Shown here: positions 14,885 through 23,251 of the stretch, in pieces | Position numbering within the stretch: the first letter of the stretch is position 1 | Layout of the letters: every line of letters starts with the position of its first letter | NCBI GenBank assembly: GCA_002375465.1 | Contig: DFLT01000017.1 | Location: forward strand, 124,001 to 188,000 | DNA from: Alphaproteobacteria bacterium UBA3612 | GTDB taxonomy: Bacteria; Pseudomonadota; Alphaproteobacteria; Sphingomonadales; Sphingomonadaceae | Length of the DNA stretch: 64,000 bases | Direction of reading: 5' to 3' | Position numbers and translations under genes: made by a program | Notes under the pieces: model-generated | Database searches by the model: none | What the model was told of the DNA's origin: nothing | The model's input: the letters and a program-made list of their open reading frames with translations, nothing else

Positions 14885-17046
14885 CAGAATGCCCGCGCGG
14901 CGCGTGCGCGCGCGTCCCAGGATTGCAGGAAGCCAATCACCGATGTGCGAACCTTGTGAAAGAAGCGTTCCATGCGTCCGGGATTGCTGACCAACGATGC
15001 GCGATAGAAGCTGGGGCAGAGAACGGCGGCGTGGCTGACCTCTCCGCACAGGCCGCAGCCGACGCAGCTATTGTCGACATGTGCCACAGGATCCTGGCGC
15101 AGGGGATCCGGGTTCTTCTTGATGGAAAGCGATGGACAGCCCGACAGCCGGATGCAGCTATGATCGCCGGTGCAGGTATCCGGGTCGACGCCGAAGCGTT
15201 CCCGCACCACGCGCTTGCCATCCTTCAATGCCTGGCGGCGAATGGGTTTTTCACGCCGTTCCCGGTTCAGCATGCATTCGGAGCTGGCGATGATGACCTT
15301 TGGTCCCTTTTCGGGGGTGGTCAGCGCCTCCTTCAACGTGTCGCGCATACCGGCGACGTCATAGGTGCGGTCGATCGATCGCACCCAATCGGCGCCGACG
15401 CCGCGCACCGCCTTTTCAATGGGATTTTTCGTCGAACGCACCTTGTTGAGCGCGCGGGACGACAGAATGTCCTGTCCGCCGGTGGCCGCCGAATAGCCAT
15501 TGTCGACGATCATCGTGACCGTGTCGTCCTTGTTGAAGACGGCATTGCCGATGCCCGACGTAAGGCCATTATGCCAGAAGCCGCCGTCGCCCATGATCGC
15601 GATGGCGCGCTTTCCGCCACTGCTGCCCTTGCCCTTGCCCGACGAACTGAACGCCGATGCGCCGGCACTGCCAAGGCCATAGCCCATGGTCGTATTGCCG
15701 ATGTTGAAGGGGGGCAGGATCGAAAAGAGGTGACAGCCAATGTCCGCCGAAACGTGCGACGGGCCCAGCTCTCTCTCCACCAGCTTCATCGCGGTGAAGA
15801 TGGGTCGTTCCGGGCAGCCGGTGCAGAAACCGGCGGGACGGCCCGGGATCTCGCTGGCCGTTTCGCCGGGCAGGGGATCGGGGATTGCAGGCTGCGGTGC
15901 CAGGGGCGACCCCTGTTGCCGCAGGAAGGCGCCGACCCCTTCGCGAATGACCTGCGTGCTATATTCACCGGCGCGCGGCAGAATGTCCTTGCCGACAATG
16001 CGCGTCTGCAGATCAGCACGGCGCACGAGCGTATTCAGCTCATGTTCGATAAATTCGGGCTGCCCCTCCTCCAGCACGAGGACGGCAGTCTTGCCGGTGC
16101 AGAATTCGCGCACCTCCTCCGGAATCAGAGGATAGGTGACGTTCATGCAGTATATCGGCAGCGAACAGCCGCCCGACGCGTCGGCGAGGCCAATCAGTTC
16201 GAGCGCGCGGTTGAGATTATTGTAAAGTCCGCCCTGGACGATGATGCCGATATCGCCGGTATCATCGTCGCCCTGAGGACCGAACCATTCGTTGAGGCGG
16301 TTATCGCGCACATAGGCGATGGCTGCGGGCCAGCGTTTTTCGACCTTTTCCACTTCGTGCAGGAAATTGGCGGGCGGCAGCACGATGCGGTCGGTATCGC
16401 GCTGAGGATTGGCCGCGGCATCGGCGACGGTAAAGGCGGGCCGCACATTATCCTTTGCGGTGAAGGTGCCGGTCATGTGGCAGGAGCGGACGCGCATTTC
16501 CAGCATGACGGGGGTGTTCGACGCCTCTGACAGTTCGAAGCCGCGCTCTACCATGTCGACGATGCTGGTCAGATTGGGGCGCGGATCGAGCAGCCACATT
16601 TGCGATTTCATTGCAAAGGCGTGGGTACGCTCCTGCATGATCGAGGAGCCTTCGCCATAATCCTCGCCCACGATGATCAGCGCGCCGCCGCGAACGCCGC
16701 CCGAAGCGACGTTGGACAGCGCGTCGGAGGCGACGTTGGTGCCGACCACCGACTTCCACGCGACCGCGCCGCGCAAGGGGTAATTGACCGAGGCGGCGAG
16801 CATGGCGCCGGCCGCCGCCTCCGAAGCGCTCGCCTCGAAATGCACGTCGAGGCTTTCAAGGAGGTCGTTCGCGTCCGCGAAAACGTCCATCAAATGGCTG
16901 ATCGGCGAGCCCTGATAACCACCGACATAAGCCACGCCCGATTGCAGCAGCGCCTTTGTGACGGCGAGGATGCCCTCGCCCTCAAATTCGGCGCCGTGCC
17001 CGACTTCGAGCTTCTTTACCTCACGTTTAAACGACCGCTCTGCCAT
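14884..17046 (-). CDS. iorA: Indolepyruvate ferredoxin oxidoreductase, alpha subunit (IorA)
   Basis: This is the thiamine-diphosphate subunit of 720 residues. It has an N-terminal pyrimidine-binding domain (GGYQGSPISHLMDVF, HFEASASEAAAGAM). The C-terminal thiamine-diphosphate domain contains IMGDGGFWHNGLTSG and MIVDNGYSAATGG. Near the C-terminus are two iron-sulfur cluster segments, CTGDHSCIRLSGCP and CVGCGLCGEVSHAAVLCP, which would receive the electrons. It lies 14 bp after the cyclase gene and is coupled to iorB. The cluster-binding cysteines look complete, so the enzyme should be active. Ferredoxin partners are not encoded here. Confidence 0.92.
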   Translation of the reverse strand: MAERSFKREVKKLEVGHGAEFEGEGILAVTKALLQSGVAYVGGYQGSPISHLMDVFADANDLLESLDVHFEASASEAAAGAMLAASVNYPLRGAVAWKSVVGTNVASDALSNVASGGVRGGALIIVGEDYGEGSSIMQERTHAFAMKSQMWLLDPRPNLTSIVDMVERGFELSEASNTPVMLEMRVRSCHMTGTFTAKDNVRPAFTVADAAANPQRDTDRIVLPPANFLHEVEKVEKRWPAAIAYVRDNRLNEWFGPQGDDDTGDIGIIVQGGLYNNLNRALELIGLADASGGCSLPIYCMNVTYPLIPEEVREFCTGKTAVLVLEEGQPEFIEHELNTLVRRADLQTRIVGKDILPRAGEYSTQVIREGVGAFLRQQGSPLAPQPAIPDPLPGETASEIPGRPAGFCTGCPERPIFTAMKLVERELGPSHVSADIGCHLFSILPPFNIGNTTMGYGLGSAGASAFSSSGKGKGSSGGKRAIAIMGDGGFWHNGLTSGIGNAVFNKDDTVTMIVDNGYSAATGGQDILSSRALNKVRSTKNPIEKAVRGVGADWVRSIDRTYDVAGMRDTLKEALTTPEKGPKVIIASSECMLNRERREKPIRRQALKDGKRVVRERFGVDPDTCTGDHSCIRLSGCPSLSIKKNPDPLRQDPVAHVDNSCVGCGLCGEVSHAAVLCPSFYRASLVSNPGRMERFFHKVRTSVIGFLQSWDARARAARAF

Positions 17047-17060
17047 GAATCAGCCCGCCA

Positions 17061-17849
17061 TCAATCCGCGACGAGCGCGAGAACGCGCAAGGGGCTGCCG
17101 GAACCGCCCTGAATCTTCAGGGGCGGGGCGACGATCACCGCGCCGGTGGGCGGCAGCTGATCGAGATTTTCCAGGCACTGCAGGCCATAGCGGCCCGCAC
17201 CGTGGAACAGCGTGTGGGCGGGATAGGGCGGATTGAGAAGATGCGCCTGCCCTGCGTCCGTGCCGATGGTTTCGACACCGAAGCCCAGAACGCGCCGGTC
17301 GTCGACCAGCATCTTCACCGCCGCAACGGAAGGACCCGGCGTGTGCGCGCCCTGCTCGTCACGATTGGTATAGGCATCGACATCGCGTTTCGACCAGTCG
17401 GTGCGCATCAGAACCCAGCACCCCTCTGGAATGCGGCCATGTTCAGCCTCCCACGCCTCAAGATGGGGGACATCGAGCAGGAAATCGGCATCGGCCGCGC
17501 TTTCCTTCGAACAGTCGATGACGACCGCCGGCGCGACGAAATCCTTTACCGGCAGTTCGTCCACTGAATTGCTATCGAGATCCTTGCCGCTGACCCAGTG
17601 GATCGGCGCGTCGAAATGCGTGCCGGTATGCTCGCTGACGGTGAAATTGTTCCAGTACCAGGCGGCGCCGCGTTCGTCGTAGCGCGAAATTTCCTCTCGC
17701 GAGAAACCGGCGCACTGTTCGAATTCGTCCGGCAGCACCAGAGTCGGCGTATCCTCCGACAATATTTGCGTCAGGTCCACGACCCGGATTGCGCCCGAGG
17801 CGATGCCCGCCGCGCAATTTGCCAGCATGGTGGCAGTTTCATTCCCCAT
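17061..17849 (-). CDS. Cyclase-family metal hydrolase (kynurenine formamidase-like)
   Basis: The 262-residue product belongs to the cyclase family (PF04199), metal-dependent amide hydrolases that include kynurenine formamidase. The metal motif HTGTHFDAPIHW is clear, and GVETIGTDAG is the usual late motif. The ATG at 17849 is preceded by GGAGGAGG, which decides it over in-frame ATGs further upstream. It leads the iorA-iorB transcript. A promoter TTGCAT-N17-TACGCT on the minus strand overlaps the palindrome at 17898-17917, so the adjacent MarR protein probably represses it. Its place before an aryl-pyruvate oxidoreductase suggests aromatic amino-acid breakdown; the exact substrate is not certain. 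Confidence 0.85.
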   Translation of the reverse strand: MGNETATMLANCAAGIASGAIRVVDLTQILSEDTPTLVLPDEFEQCAGFSREEISRYDERGAAWYWNNFTVSEHTGTHFDAPIHWVSGKDLDSNSVDELPVKDFVAPAVVIDCSKESAADADFLLDVPHLEAWEAEHGRIPEGCWVLMRTDWSKRDVDAYTNRDEQGAHTPGPSVAAVKMLVDDRRVLGFGVETIGTDAGQAHLLNPPYPAHTLFHGAGRYGLQCLENLDQLPPTGAVIVAPPLKIQGGSGSPLRVLALVAD

Positions 17850-17897
17850 TGCGTCCTCCTCCATATCCCCGGAAAGGGAGCAAAAGCGTAACAAAGA

Positions 17898-17917
17898 TTA
17901 CTTGCATATGCAAGTAA
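17898..17917. promoter_or_regulatory. Perfect 20-bp palindrome, MarR operator
   Basis: TTACTTGCAT followed directly by ATGCAAGTAA is a perfect 20-bp palindrome. It lies between the cyclase gene and the marR-type gene and covers the -35 (TTGCAT, minus strand, 17913-17908) of a promoter whose -10 is TACGCT (17890-17885). Binding by the MarR protein at 17936 is inferred. Confidence 0.8.
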
Positions 17918-17935
17918 ACCGGAGGGGATGGCGAT

Positions 17936-18400
17936 ATGGCGGAAGACTTGCGGAAACTGGGGGACCCGGGATCGGCGGATTTCCATGTGGAGGCCTATCC
18001 CTTCTACCTCCTGAACCGCACCGCCAGCCGGTATAATGCGGCGATCGAAACCGAATTGCGCAGCATCGGCATCGACATTCCGACATGGCGCGTGCTGATG
18101 GTGCTGGGCGAAGAATCGCCCCGGCCAGTGGCGAAGGTCGGCCGTGCGGCCGTCATCAAATTATCCACCCTGATGCGAATCGCCGAACGCATGGCACGGG
18201 CAGGCCTGATCACCACCGAACGCGACGAGATGGACAGGCGCGTCACCCAATTGGCCCTGACGACCGAGGGAGAGGAAAAGCTGATGGCCGCGCGGGCCGT
18301 CACCGCCCCCTTTTACAAGAAGCTGATACGCGGCTTTTCAGAACGTGATTTCGCACGCCTGCTGCAATTGATGAACCGGCTGTACGACAATCTGGCGTGA
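17936..18400 (+). CDS. MarR-family transcriptional regulator
   Basis: The 154-residue winged-helix protein has the usual MarR arrangement: N-terminal dimerisation helices (FYLLNRTASRYNAAIETEL), a recognition region (KLSTLMRIAERMARAGLI) and the wing (TTERDEMDRRVTQLALTTEG). The ATG at 17936 follows GGAGGGG by 8 nt. It diverges from the cyclase-ior genes and very likely controls them and itself through the palindrome between them, perhaps in response to an aromatic acid or acyl-CoA. The ligand is inferred only from context. Confidence 0.9.
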   Translation: MAEDLRKLGDPGSADFHVEAYPFYLLNRTASRYNAAIETELRSIGIDIPTWRVLMVLGEESPRPVAKVGRAAVIKLSTLMRIAERMARAGLITTERDEMDRRVTQLALTTEGEEKLMAARAVTAPFYKKLIRGFSERDFARLLQLMNRLYDNLA

Positions 18401-18418
18401 GGGTGCGAGACCCGGCGC

Positions 18419-18826
18419 CTAATCCTTCAGCGCGGCGGTCGCCTCTATCTCTACCAGGAAATCCGGCAGGGCGAGCGCCTGAACACCGACGACGGTGTTC
18501 GAGGCGGGTTCGACGTCACCATAGAAATTGGCCAGCTCGCCCGACACGATGCCCAGCTTTTCCGGATTATGATTGACGATATAGGTGCGCAGGCGAAGGA
18601 TCTGGTCGACGCCGGAGCCGGCCTCCTGCAGCACGATCTTCAGATTGGCGAGCGCCTGGCGCGCCTGCTCCGCCAGGTCGGCGCCGCCGACGACCTGATA
18701 ATCCTTGTCCCAGGCGACCTGTCCCGACAGGTGCACCGTGCCGCTGCGCGTGTCGACGACGGCGTGGGAAAACCCATATTTGACGCTGTCGTAAAGGGCG
18801 GGCGGATTGATATGGCGAACGCTCAT
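18419..18826 (-). CDS. Rid-family protein (YjgF/YER057c/UK114), non-archetypal
   Basis: The 135-residue product has the chorismate-mutase-like trimer fold of the Rid family, with HLSGQVAWDKDYQVVGG, LRTYIVNHNPEKL and the C-terminal VEIEATA. In archetypal RidA the imine-hydrolysing arginine sits in a PARS motif; here the matching segment reads PASNT, so that arginine seems absent and the protein probably belongs to another Rid subfamily. It lies tail to tail with marR and 21 bp after the VOC-type reading frame on the same strand. The role may be handling of reactive intermediates in the neighbouring aromatic pathway, but this is not shown. Confidence 0.85.
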   Translation of the reverse strand: MSVRHINPPALYDSVKYGFSHAVVDTRSGTVHLSGQVAWDKDYQVVGGADLAEQARQALANLKIVLQEAGSGVDQILRLRTYIVNHNPEKLGIVSGELANFYGDVEPASNTVVGVQALALPDFLVEIEATAALKD

Positions 18827-18847
18827 CAGGATGATCCTTTTTCCGGC

Positions 18848-19279
18848 TTAATCGACGATTTCGAGTTGGTGGCCCCACGGGTCCTGCAGATAGACATTGG
18901 TCTTGCCCGCAAGCGGCCCCTCGCTGATTTCGATGGGATCCATCGCCGTGCAGCCATTGGCGGTCAGATAGGTGACGGCGGCGGTCACATCATCGACGCG
19001 CAGGCCCAGATGATGGCCGCCCGCATCGCAATTGCGCGGCAAATCCGTGCGGCGATCCTGCGGCTTGTCATATTGCGCCAGTTGCAGGTTCAGGGTTTCG
19101 GTCAGGCGCAACATGATCAGGCTGAGCTTTGCGCCCGCGACATTCACATGCGACGCCATCCAGTCGCGGCCATCCGCGCCGTTTGGCATGTCGGCGGCAT
19201 CCATCGGACCCATGCGAAACAGCTCCGTAGCGCCAAAAACATCCATGTAGAATTTCGCGACGGCATCGGCGTCGGCGGC
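18848..19279 (-). pseudogene. VOC/glyoxalase-family protein lacking its 5' end
   Basis: About 144 codons encode a two-module VOC (bleomycin resistance/dioxygenase superfamily) fold. The second module is complete (GGHHLGLRVDDVTAAVTYL, ending PWGHQLEIVD). The first module begins abruptly at ADADAVAKFYMDVFGATELF and lacks the start codon and the first beta strand, which usually supplies a metal ligand. Upstream of 19279 the frame stays open but runs antisense to the DUF885 gene and gives only Arg/Ser-rich residues. The gene seems cut at about 19280, where the neighbouring head-to-head gene is cut too. An internal Met exists at 19246. Truncation is my reading; an unusual short VOC protein is the alternative. 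Confidence 0.6.
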
Positions 19280-19376
19280 CGCGGATGACCGGCTGCACCC
19301 GCTGGAGGCGGAGCGGCGCGGCGCCGAAACCGACTTACCCGCATTCGTCGATCCCCTGTCGGGCGAGTTCGCCACC

Positions 19377-20939
19377 ATGTTGGAGGCCAATGCCCGCCGC
19401 GATCTGGCGGCGCTGGAACGCATCGACCGCGCGGCGCTGACGCCGACGGAGCAGCTGGCCTATGACGTATTCGCCTACAAGACGGGGCAGGTCGCAGAAC
19501 AATTCGACAAGGGGCTGTTCCGCGTCCAGCAACTGGCGCCGCTAAACCCGTCGTTCGGATTACAGGTGGAACTGCCGGATTTCGTTTCAGGTGGCGGCGC
19601 CGCGTTTGAAACGCCGGCGGATTATGAGCGCGGGCTGGCACGGCTGACCGGATTTGCCGGCTGGCTGAACAGCACGGTCGCGCGGCTGCGGCAGGGACGC
19701 GCGAACGGCTATATCCAGCCGCAGATCATCGTGCGCAACGTGCTGTCGCAGGTGGAGGCAATGCTGGCCCTGCCGCCGGAGGAGAGCCCCTTTCATACGG
19801 CGATACGCGATATGCCGGACAGCATTTCGGCAGCGGACCGGGCGCGGTTTCAAGAAGCCTATGACCAGGTCATCAAGGATGAAGTCTACCCAGGCTATCG
19901 GCTGTGGCAGGATTATCTGACCGACGAATATCTGCCCGCCGCCACGGAGGCGCCGGGACGGTCGGCAATAAAGGATGGCGAGGATCTGTACGCCTGGGAA
20001 CTGGCCTATCACACCACCACCCCGCGCAGTGCCGACGACATCCATGCGCTGGGCCTGTCGGAGGTAGCGCGTATCCGCGCGGAGATGGAGACCGTGCGCG
20101 ACAAGGTGGCATTCGACGGCGACCTGTCCGCCATGTTCGAATATGTGAGGTCCAACCCGGAATTCTATTACAAGGAGCCGCAGCAGCTGCTGGACCGCTT
20201 CGCGTCCATCGAGGCGCGCATCTGGGAATCCATACCGAAGCTGTTCCACCGCTGGCCAAAGGCGCCGTTCCGCGTCGCGCCGCTGCCCGCGCTGGGCGAT
20301 CAGCGCGGCACCGGCTATTACCGCCCCGGGCCGCCGGACGGGGTCACGCCCGGCACACTATATTTCAACATGTCCATGCTGGACACGCGGCCTATCCCGA
20401 CATTGGAGACGCTGACGCTGCACGAGGGCATTCCGGGCCACCATTTCCAGCTGACACTGGCCATAGAGAACAAGGATTTGCTCGACATATTACGGTTCGG
20501 CCGCGCCACCGCCTACACGGAGGGCTGGGGCCTATATGCGGAATCGCTGGGGCCGCAGCTGGGCATGTTCACTGACCCGTGGCAATATTTCGGCCATCTG
20601 GACATGGAAATGCTGCGCGCGGTGCGCCTGGTCGTCGATACCGGCCTGCACGCGAAACAATGGTCGCGCCAGCAGGCGATCGACTACATGCTGGCGAATA
20701 CGTCCATGGCGGAAGGGGACGTGGTGGTCGAGATCGACCGCTACATCGCCTATCCGGGACAAGCGTGCGCCTACAAGATCGGCGAGCTGACCATCGCGAA
20801 GCTGCGCGACGAGGCGGCGCAAGCGCTGGGGGATGGGTTCGACATCCGCGATTATCATGCCCAGGTGCTGGAAACGGGCGTGCTGCCCATGGCCGTGCTG
20901 GAGGACAAGATCGGGCGCTGGATCGCAGAAGCGGCCTGA
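19377..20939 (+). CDS. DUF885-family metallopeptidase-like protein, 5'-truncated
   Basis: The product is a large helical DUF885 protein with the HEGIPGHHFQ zinc-type motif and the YTEGWGLYAE segment, both intact. Family members usually have about 600 residues, a signal peptide and an N-terminal region ending in a DDR-L-type motif. Here only ADDRLHPLEAERRG is left of that region (from about 19281), and no start codon exists between the in-frame stop at 19248 and the ATG at 19377, which has no Shine-Dalgarno sequence. The gene therefore seems to have lost its promoter, signal peptide and roughly the first 60-90 residues. The 520-residue frame may not be expressed. It precedes a strong hairpin at 20991-21020. 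Confidence 0.75.
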   Translation: MLEANARRDLAALERIDRAALTPTEQLAYDVFAYKTGQVAEQFDKGLFRVQQLAPLNPSFGLQVELPDFVSGGGAAFETPADYERGLARLTGFAGWLNSTVARLRQGRANGYIQPQIIVRNVLSQVEAMLALPPEESPFHTAIRDMPDSISAADRARFQEAYDQVIKDEVYPGYRLWQDYLTDEYLPAATEAPGRSAIKDGEDLYAWELAYHTTTPRSADDIHALGLSEVARIRAEMETVRDKVAFDGDLSAMFEYVRSNPEFYYKEPQQLLDRFASIEARIWESIPKLFHRWPKAPFRVAPLPALGDQRGTGYYRPGPPDGVTPGTLYFNMSMLDTRPIPTLETLTLHEGIPGHHFQLTLAIENKDLLDILRFGRATAYTEGWGLYAESLGPQLGMFTDPWQYFGHLDMEMLRAVRLVVDTGLHAKQWSRQQAIDYMLANTSMAEGDVVVEIDRYIAYPGQACAYKIGELTIAKLRDEAAQALGDGFDIRDYHAQVLETGVLPMAVLEDKIGRWIAEAA

Positions 20940-20966
20940 GGAACGGGCCAGCCATGCGCGGCCAAA

Positions 20967-21020
20967 GGCGGTTTATCCGCCCTGACGCAAATCGGGGCCC
21001 GGCAAAGGCCGGACCCCGAT
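20967..21020. terminator. Paired stem-loops between convergent DUF885 and flagellin genes
   Basis: The main hairpin pairs ATCGGGG (20991-20997) and CCGGC with GCCGG and CCCCGAT (21014-21020), with one C-A mismatch and an AAAG loop. A smaller stem GGCGG/CCGCC (20967-20981) lies just before it. The pair sits between two convergent genes and probably stops transcription from both sides. Confidence 0.65.
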
Positions 21021-21054
21021 CCCAAGACGCCGGAACGGCGCCTGTTTGCAACAC

Positions 21055-22731
21055 TTAGCGGAGCAGGCTGAGAACACCCTGCTGCGACTGGTTGGCCTGT
21101 GCCAGCATCGCCTGAGCAGCCTGCTGCAGGATCTGCGACTTTGCCAGCTTCGTCGTTTCCGCCGCGAAATCGGCATCCTCGATCCGCGAACGGGCGCTGG
21201 ACAGGTTGGTCGAGGTATTGGTCAGGTTGTTGACCGTGCTTTCCAGACGGTTCTGGACCGCACCGAGATTACCGCGCGTTTCGGAGACGCTGTTCAGCGC
21301 CTTGTCGATCCGACCCAGTGCATCCGAAGCGGCGCTCTGGCTGGAGATATCGAGCTTGGACGAGAACTTGTCCGTGCCACCCTGATCGGAGAACCCATAG
21401 GTGCCAGCGGCCGAACCTTCGATGCGAACCGCGCTGCCATCGGTCGATACCAGCTTCAGACGATTGTCGGCATCAAGCGAAGCCTGCACGCCGGTGGTGT
21501 CCGACGAATTGTTGATCAGCGTGACCAGTTCGGCGCCCGTCGTGTAGGCACCCACAATGTCTTCACCGTTCAGGGTCAGCTGACCGGCGGCCAAAGTGCC
21601 GGTCGCGGCAGACTGATCGCTGCTGCCAGTGAAGCTGACGCCATCAGCCGAAAGGTTCAGGCCGAACTGCTGGGCGGTCTGGATTTCGCCCGCCGTGTAC
21701 GTGCCGGCGGTGGCCTGCTTCACGTCAACTTGAATGTCCTTGCCGTCGGCGGACTGCAGGCTGAGGTAGCCCTGATTGGTTGCGGAGGTGAACTTGGCGC
21801 TGTCCGTGCTGGCGGTCGACGCGATTTCGATGTCGCTGCCGTCACTGTTGGACAGTGTCACGGTGTTGTCGGAATTGAGGGACGCCGTAACGCCGGTGTC
21901 GGCACGGTTGATGTTGCTGACCAGCTCCTCGACGCTGCCCGATGCGGCAATCGCCGTATCGTTGATCGTCAGGTCGCCCGCGGCAAAGGTCGAGTCGGCG
22001 TCGAACTTGGCGCTGGTGACGTTATTGGAGGCCGTCGCGGTAATGCCGGTCTTGGCGGTGTTGGCGTTGATGGCGGCAGCCAGATCCTTGGCGGCGTCGT
22101 CGGCGGTAAGCGTGACGTCTTCCGCAAGAGCGTCGACACCATTGAAGGTGACATCGCCCGCGGTGACCGTGCCGGCATCGACGCGGCCCGTCACCAGCTG
22201 GCCAGCCTGGCCGCCTGCGGTAAGACCGAGGCTGTTGGTGCGGACGTCGCCCGACGAAACGCTGATCGTGTCGGACGCATTGATGCCTGTCTGCAGTTTC
22301 ACGTCGCTCGCGCTGCCGTCGAGCAGCTTCAGGCCGTTGAAGTTGGTCGTCTTGGCAATGTTGTTGACTTCTTCCAGCAGCAGATCGGTTTCCGACTGCA
22401 GGCTGACGCGGTCGTCCGCGCTCAGCGTGCCACTGGCGGACTGAACGGCCAGTTCGCGGACGCGCTGCAGAATGTTGGTGACTTCGCCCAGCGCACCTTC
22501 CGCCGTCTGCGCCATTGAAATGCCGTCATTGGCATTGCGGATGGCGACGTTGGCGCCGCGGATGTTGGCGGTCATGCGCTGCGAAATGGCGAGGCCGGCG
22601 GCGTCGTCCTTCGCGCTGTTGATGCGGCGGCCCGTGGACAGACGTTCCATCGTGGTCGTCAGATCCTTGTTCGCCGTACCGGAGGCGGCCTGGGCGCGAA
22701 GGGCGCTTACATTGGTGTTGATCATCGTCAT
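21055..22731 (-). CDS. fliC: Flagellin with enlarged variable domain
   Basis: Filament subunit of 558 residues, longer than the roughly 280-residue flagellins common in alphaproteobacteria. The N-terminal D0/D1 region (MTMINTNVSALRAQ, SAKDDAAGLAISQRM) and the C-terminal D1/D0 region (RSRIEDADFAAETTKLAKSQILQQAAQAML, ending LSLLR) are well conserved. Between them (about 175-460) the variable part contains three flagellin-IN-type repeats, near 191-240, 251-305 and 382-437. I start at ATG 22731, with AGGGAA upstream, rather than further upstream at 22767. The gene is transcribed toward the hairpins at 20967-21020 and diverges from fliE. No clear sigma28 promoter was found. Confidence 0.96.
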   Translation of the reverse strand: MTMINTNVSALRAQAASGTANKDLTTTMERLSTGRRINSAKDDAAGLAISQRMTANIRGANVAIRNANDGISMAQTAEGALGEVTNILQRVRELAVQSASGTLSADDRVSLQSETDLLLEEVNNIAKTTNFNGLKLLDGSASDVKLQTGINASDTISVSSGDVRTNSLGLTAGGQAGQLVTGRVDAGTVTAGDVTFNGVDALAEDVTLTADDAAKDLAAAINANTAKTGITATASNNVTSAKFDADSTFAAGDLTINDTAIAASGSVEELVSNINRADTGVTASLNSDNTVTLSNSDGSDIEIASTASTDSAKFTSATNQGYLSLQSADGKDIQVDVKQATAGTYTAGEIQTAQQFGLNLSADGVSFTGSSDQSAATGTLAAGQLTLNGEDIVGAYTTGAELVTLINNSSDTTGVQASLDADNRLKLVSTDGSAVRIEGSAAGTYGFSDQGGTDKFSSKLDISSQSAASDALGRIDKALNSVSETRGNLGAVQNRLESTVNNLTNTSTNLSSARSRIEDADFAAETTKLAKSQILQQAAQAMLAQANQSQQGVLSLLR

Positions 22732-22856
22732 GTTACTGTTCCCTGCTTCACGAATGTATCTCGACACCCCGATGACGATCGCCGCCCAGTTCGTGCCGTA
22801 GCCCTAGAAACGACGGGTCCGCGCCAACATTAAGTCGCCCAATGGCGCAGGGCGCT

Positions 22857-22871
22857 TGGCACGGCTTTTGC
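22857..22871 (+). promoter_or_regulatory. Sigma54 promoter of the fliE operon
   Basis: TGGCACG-GCTT-TTGC followed by T is a perfect match to the RpoN consensus, 48 bp before the fliE ATG. It would drive the fliEFGHIJ run. Confidence 0.92.
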
Positions 22872-22918
22872 TTCGTCTGCCGTGACGCGGAAAACGCGGA
22901 TCAGGGGCAAAGCGCAAA

Positions 22919-23230
22919 ATGAAGGTCGACCATTCAAAGCTGATTGAAATGCGGGCGGAAATTCTGGCCCGCAGTGCCGAATTCGGTGCCGCCAAAAAAC
23001 CGTCGGGCAGCGAAGGTTTCGGCGGAATCATGTCGCAGGCCGTCGATCAGGTCGCGTCGATGCAATCGGAGGCGGGCAAGGCCACCGACGCCTTCGAACG
23101 CGGCGAGAGCCAGGATATCGCCGGCATGATGCTGGCCCGGCAGAAATCATCGCTGGCGTTTCAGGCAACGCTGCAAGTCCGCAACAAGGTTCTGTCCGCC
23201 TACAAGGACGTCATGAACATGCCGGTTTGA
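22919..23230 (+). CDS. fliE: Flagellar hook-basal body protein FliE
   Basis: FliE is the adaptor between the MS ring and the rod and an early export substrate. The 103-residue product has the family C-terminal half: DAFERGESQDIAGMMLARQKSSLAFQATLQVRNKVLSAYKDVMNMPV. It is the first gene after the perfect sigma54 promoter and lies 21 bp before fliF. AGGGG about 10 nt upstream supports the ATG. Confidence 0.93.
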   Translation: MKVDHSKLIEMRAEILARSAEFGAAKKPSGSEGFGGIMSQAVDQVASMQSEAGKATDAFERGESQDIAGMMLARQKSSLAFQATLQVRNKVLSAYKDVMNMPV

Positions 23231-23251
23231 TCCGGCCACAGGAGACGTTGA

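Noticed and set aside
22784..22798. Sigma54-like site on the flagellin strand (CGGCACG-AACT-GGGC)
   Set aside because: The GG and GC spacing is right, but the TT of the -12 box and the first T of the -24 box are missing. The match is much weaker than the four accepted sites.
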